The translations under genes and the position numbers were made by a program. A stretch of DNA of 51,978 nucleotides from Myceligenerans pegani (lineage in GTDB: Bacteria; Actinomycetota; Actinomycetes; Actinomycetales; Cellulomonadaceae). The notes beneath the pieces were generated by a model. The model was not told the origin of the DNA and ran no database searches. It worked only from the letters and a program-made list of their open reading frames with translations. The stretch is taken from assembly GCF_014892515.1 (NCBI RefSeq), contig NZ_JADBGR010000065.1, forward strand, positions 1-51,978. The letters run 5' to 3'. Of the stretch, positions 49,377-51,978 are shown piece after piece; position 1 is the first letter of the stretch, and each line of letters starts with the position of its first letter.

Positions 49377-49391
49377 TTCACATCTCGTGAA
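49377..49391. promoter_or_regulatory. Dyad upstream of whiB1
   Basis: TTCAC-ATCTC-GTGAA, 5-bp arms, overlapping the probable whiB1 promoter. Half-sites of TGTGA/TTCAC type resemble CRP-family operators, which control whiB1 in Mycobacterium. Confidence 0.4.
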
Positions 49392-49446
49392 GCCTCGCAC
49401 AAGGGGTTGCAGCAAATTTTCCCCGTCGCAGCAGGTGAGGTTTCCG

Positions 49447-49460
49447 TCACATTATTGTGA
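49447..49460. promoter_or_regulatory. TCACA-N4-TGTGA dyad
   Basis: Arms of 5 bp with a TTAT centre. It overlaps the -35 of the plus-strand promoter, so a bound factor would block that gene. Confidence 0.4.
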
Positions 49461-49482
49461 ATCTGCACTTCACCGCTATCTT
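49455..49482 (+). promoter_or_regulatory. Promoter of four-helix membrane protein gene
   Basis: TTGTGA (49455-49460), 16-nt spacer, TATCTT (49477-49482). Transcript start near 49488, giving a ~26-nt leader to GTG 49514. Confidence 0.5.
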
Positions 49483-49513
49483 GTCTGTCAACATCACACC
49501 CGAAAGCGATACT

Positions 49514-49918
49514 GTGAGCAGATCTTTGCCATTGCTACGTTCACTTCTGGTGCTCCTCGTGGTAGAGGCCGTCGGCGTCGGCGCATTCGCGCTGGCGATC
49601 CTGGGGGAGCTGGTGCTCCGTGGGTCCGAGGCCCCCGAGGTGGCCGTCTTCCTCGTCCTGGTCCTGGGTGGCGCCGCGTGGGCCCTGGTGGCCGCCGGGC
49701 GGGCGCTGCTGCGCGGGAGCCGGGTCGCCCGAGGCTTCGCCGTCACGTGGCAGCTGTTCCAGATCCTCGCGGGATTGGCGGGGGCGCTGGGCGGTGGGCC
49801 GCTCTGGGCGGCGATCGGAGGCTGGACGGTCGTCCTGCTCGCCGTCGCCGTAGTGGTGCTGCTCATGTTGCCGCCGGTAATAGAAGCAACGACTAGGACG
49901 TCCGTCCATGATGATTGA
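49514..49918 (+). CDS. Four-helix integral membrane protein (Rv3217c-like position)
   Basis: 134 residues. Four hydrophobic segments: LLRSLLVLLVVEAVGVGAFAL, VAVFLVLVLGGAAWALVAAG, FAVTWQLFQILAGLAGAL and WAAIGGWTVVLLAVAVVVLLML. The topology and the neighbourhood of whiB1 match the small conserved membrane protein Rv3217c in Mycobacterium. Function unknown. GTG 49514 chosen to follow the promoter at 49455-49482; an upstream in-frame GTG at 49457 lies inside that promoter. Confidence 0.8.
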   Translation: MSRSLPLLRSLLVLLVVEAVGVGAFALAILGELVLRGSEAPEVAVFLVLVLGGAAWALVAAGRALLRGSRVARGFAVTWQLFQILAGLAGALGGGPLWAAIGGWTVVLLAVAVVVLLMLPPVIEATTRTSVHDD

Positions 49919-49946
49919 CGCATTAGTGAGAGGCGGTGCACGAGAA

Positions 49947-49984
49947 CGCCGAGGTGGCCGGCCGCCGGACCCGCCACCTCGGCG
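49947..49984. terminator. Bidirectional terminator before sugar-binding protein gene
   Basis: Perfect 12-bp stem (49947-49958 with 49973-49984), 28 nt after the membrane protein stop and 15 nt beyond the end of the convergent gene. Confidence 0.75.
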
Positions 49985-49999
49985 CACTGCTGTGCGGCG

Positions 50000-51289
50000 T
50001 CAGCCCGCGGTGGCAGCCAGATCGGACTGGAACCTCGCCACGTCCTGATGGCCGCTGGGTCCGGCGAAGGCGCGAGTCGCCTCGGAGATCGCGTTGAGTT
50101 GCGCGACCGGGACGGCGGCGCCGTGTGCCAGGGAGGACACGATCGTGTCCTCCTCGAACGACTTGATCGCCATTCGCTGGTACTCGGTGAATTCGTCGCG
50201 GTCGACGTCGGTGCGGGCCGGGATCGAGCCCTTGATCTTGTTGAACGCGACCTGCCCCTCCTTCGAGCTGATCGTTTGCAGCCACGCCTCCGTGCTCTCC
50301 GGGTCCAGGATGCCGGCGGTCATCGTGAAGGAGTCGGCGAGGAAGTCGAACGACCCGGCCGTGCCGGGAGAGGGGACGGCCACGTAGCCCTGGCCGAGGG
50401 TCATCTCCGCCTCGTCGAAGGCGCTGACCGCCCAGTCGCCCATGATGTTGAACGCGGCCTCGCCGTCGATGACCATCTTGGTGGCATCGGGCCAGTCGAT
50501 ATCCTCCCGGTTGCTGTTCGTGAACGACATCAGCGTCTTGAAGTTCTCGAGCGCGGCGGTGACCTCCGCGCTTGTCCAGTCCGTGCTTCCGTTCCAGAGG
50601 CCGTTGTACGCCTGCGGGCCGAGCGTGCCCAGGAGGACCGTCTCGAGCAGGTGCACCTGCGTCCACGTGGTCCCGACCGAGAGGGGCGTGACGCCGGCCT
50701 GGTCGAGCTTCTCGAGGTCCGTGATGAACGCGTCGATGCTCTCGTACCTGGCGGAGGGGTCGATCCCGTTGTCCTCCAGGACGGTGGGGTTCGCCCACAT
50801 GACGTTCGCGCGGTGGATGTTGGACGGGACCGAGTAGATCTTGCCGTCGTCGGTGGACAGCCGCTCGATGAGGTCCTTCGGGAACGCCTCGGTCAGGCCG
50901 TACTTCTCATACAGGTCCGACACGTCCAGGACGTAGCCGTCCTTGATGTAGTCCTCGAGCTCCGCACCGGCGTGCACGAGGAACGTGTCCGGCGGGTCCT
51001 GGTTCTCCAGGCGCGACTGGAGGTGGTCCTTGGCCGCGGAACCACCGCCACCCGTGACGCCGTCGTTGACGAACTCGATGTCGGGGTGCTGCTTCTCGAA
51101 CACCTCCGCCAGGGCGTCGAGGCCCGTCTTCTCGACCCCTGCGGCCCACCAGGTGTAGACACCGACGTCGGTATGGGTTCTGAGGGAAGGGCCGGCTTCC
51201 CCTGCTGATGTGCCGCCGCAGGCGGCAAGCGTCATGACGAACGCGACAGCTGTCGCCCCCGCCGCGGTCGTCCTCCGAGTCACTCGCAT
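50000..51289 (-). CDS. Sugar ABC transporter substrate-binding lipoprotein (glucose/mannose type)
   Basis: 429 residues. Lipoprotein signal MRVTRRTTAAG...FVMTLAACGG with lipobox LAAC. Mature protein is a cluster-1 sugar-binding protein; VYTWWAAGVEKTGLDALAEVFEKQHPDIEFVNDGV, GKIYSVPSNIHRANVMWANP, TPLSVGTTWTQVHLLETVLLG, AAFNIMGDWAVSAF and NKIKGSIPARTDVDRDEF match the glucose/galactose/mannose-binding group typified by the Thermus glucose-binding protein and Pseudomonas GtsA. Start ATG 51289 with AGGA 8 nt upstream. It lies 134 bp downstream of the permease, which has a hairpin between them. Gene order permease then binding protein is the reverse of most CUT1 operons. Confidence 0.9.
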   Translation of the reverse strand: MRVTRRTTAAGATAVAFVMTLAACGGTSAGEAGPSLRTHTDVGVYTWWAAGVEKTGLDALAEVFEKQHPDIEFVNDGVTGGGGSAAKDHLQSRLENQDPPDTFLVHAGAELEDYIKDGYVLDVSDLYEKYGLTEAFPKDLIERLSTDDGKIYSVPSNIHRANVMWANPTVLEDNGIDPSARYESIDAFITDLEKLDQAGVTPLSVGTTWTQVHLLETVLLGTLGPQAYNGLWNGSTDWTSAEVTAALENFKTLMSFTNSNREDIDWPDATKMVIDGEAAFNIMGDWAVSAFDEAEMTLGQGYVAVPSPGTAGSFDFLADSFTMTAGILDPESTEAWLQTISSKEGQVAFNKIKGSIPARTDVDRDEFTEYQRMAIKSFEEDTIVSSLAHGAAVPVAQLNAISEATRAFAGPSGHQDVARFQSDLAATAG

Positions 51290-51323
51290 CTCGTGGTCCT
51301 GAACTTCCTTCGTCGTTGGAGGG

Positions 51324-51342
51324 CCGGGCAAGAACTGCCCGG
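51324..51342 (-). terminator. Intergenic hairpin between permease and binding protein
   Basis: CCGGGCA-AGAAC-TGCCCGG, 7-bp stem. Either a partial terminator or a stabilising hairpin that gives extra binding-protein mRNA. Confidence 0.5.
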
Positions 51343-51423
51343 ACTCCGGCTGGGGGTGTGGCACCCGCTGCCCGGCTGGGTGGTGGTGCCCAGGAGCATA
51401 GCGAACGGGCTGAGTCGTGAGAT

Positions 51424-51978
51424 TCAGCCTTTGACGGAGCCGGACATGAGGCCGCCGACGAAGTACTTGCCGAGGATGATGTAGACCAGCAGGGTGGGCA
51501 GGGAGGCCAGGAGGGCGCCGGCCATGGAGACGCCGTAGTTCTGCAGCAGGGCGCCGTTGGCAAGGTTGTTGAGGGCGATGGTGACGGGGCCGTTCTGGCT
51601 GGAGGAGAAGAACACGGCGAACAGGAAGTCGTTCCACGCGTTGGTGAACTGCCAGATGAGGACGACGGTGAAGCTGGGGACGGAGATGGGGAGCAGCACG
51701 TTCCAGTAGGTGCGCAGCATGCCGGCGCCGTCGACCCGGGCCGCCTCGATGAGCTCGGCGGGAACGGTCGAGTAGTAGTTGCGGAAGATCAGCGTGGTGA
51801 TGGGGATGCCGTAGATGACGTGCAGGAGGATCAGGGTGGGGATGCCGGTGGGGATGCCGATGCCCAGGACGAGCTGGTTCAGGGGGATCATGACGGCTTG
51901 GTAGGGGATGAACATCCCGAACAGGATGAGGGTGAAGACGATGTCGGCGCCCTTGAAGCGCCAGCGGGCCAGCACGAA
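51424..51978 (-). CDS. Carbohydrate ABC transporter permease (partial, 5' end outside window)
   Basis: The last 184 residues of a CUT1 permease of the MalG type. The reading frame is open to the window edge. Cytoplasmic EAA loop ELIEAARVDGAGMLRTYWNVLLPISVP is intact, with four transmembrane segments around it and the usual C-terminal GKYFVGGLMSGSVKG. It would pair with a MalF-type permease and the binding lipoprotein downstream; the ATPase is commonly a shared MsiK-like protein encoded elsewhere. Confidence 0.92.
   Translation of the reverse strand, partial: FVLARWRFKGADIVFTLILFGMFIPYQAVMIPLNQLVLGIGIPTGIPTLILLHVIYGIPITTLIFRNYYSTVPAELIEAARVDGAGMLRTYWNVLLPISVPSFTVVLIWQFTNAWNDFLFAVFFSSSQNGPVTIALNNLANGALLQNYGVSMAGALLASLPTLLVYIILGKYFVGGLMSGSVKG

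Larger units (their letters stand above)
49171..49513. other. Divergent intergenic region, whiB1 / membrane protein
   Basis: 343 bp without a gene. It holds two CRP/FNR-like dyads (TTCAC-ATCTC-GTGAA at 49377-49391 and TCACA-TTAT-TGTGA at 49447-49460), an A/T-rich stretch (AGCAAATTTTCC, near 49411), a possible whiB1 -10 (TAGTAC, minus, about 49369-49374) and the plus-strand promoter at 49455-49482. Confidence 0.5.

Noticed and set aside
1-51978. tRNA, rRNA, riboswitch, integrase or transposase genes
   Set aside because: Looked for cloverleaf ends, conserved rRNA strings and recombinase motifs; none seen. Base composition is uniform, so no clear island.

Overview
This is a gene-dense, GC-rich stretch from an actinobacterium. 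Lineage markers are a mycothiol S-conjugate amidase (mca), a WhiB1-type iron-sulfur protein, a PdtaS-like histidine kinase and the coproporphyrin-dependent heme pair (cpfC-chdC). The GH1 beta-glucosidase with a LacI regulator and a near-consensus CelR/CebR-type operator suggests Micrococcales, in the neighbourhood of Cellulomonas, Cellulosimicrobium or Promicromonospora. That placement is an inference from gene content and codon bias, not from an alignment. I see no rRNA, tRNA, CRISPR array, transposase, integrase or phage gene. The window is ordinary chromosome with one recently expanded surface-protein locus.

Layout. 1-10.1 kb: an ABC-2 exporter pair whose promoter carries phased direct repeats, a Bax-inhibitor-1-like membrane protein, a GH15 hydrolase, a divergent EamA transporter/LysR pair, an FKBP-type prolyl isomerase and a large secreted beta-helix protein with a His-rich insertion. 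10.2-16.2 kb: an rRNA-type methyltransferase, a divergent DUF5997/HTH-less LysR-effector pair driven by two overlapping -10 elements, and three paralogous Pro-rich LPXTG-like surface proteins. The first two surface-protein genes form a tandem duplication of the whole transcription unit (promoter, leader hairpin, CDS and terminator). 16.3-26 kb: msrA, an alpha/beta hydrolase, an AI-2E-family transporter, threonine ammonia-lyase, and a block matching the mycobacterial Rv1080c-Rv1086 order (greA, DUF4307, mca, small membrane protein, hemolysin III, cis-prenyltransferase), with a carbon-nitrogen hydrolase where Mycobacterium has a thioredoxin-domain protein.

26-40 kb: MarR, LysR/alanine dehydrogenase with an operator-like dyad between them, GNAT, glycerate kinase, MFS/LysR, cpfC-chdC, a PrmC-related methyltransferase, glutamate dehydrogenase, bioY and a MaoC-like protein. 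40-52 kb: a PAS-AraC regulator divergent from bifunctional putA, lacI and GH1 beta-glucosidase, DUF2505, a PdtaS-like kinase convergent with whiB1, a four-helix membrane protein, and a glucose/mannose-type sugar-binding lipoprotein downstream of a CUT1 permease cut by the window edge.

A recurring theme is the leaderless gene. At least ten starts are preceded by a TANNNT -10 element exactly 6 nt (sometimes 7) upstream of ATG/GTG with no Shine-Dalgarno sequence, and this pattern decided several start choices. Most convergent pairs are separated by long perfect GC-rich hairpins without U-tracts, as is usual for actinobacterial terminators.
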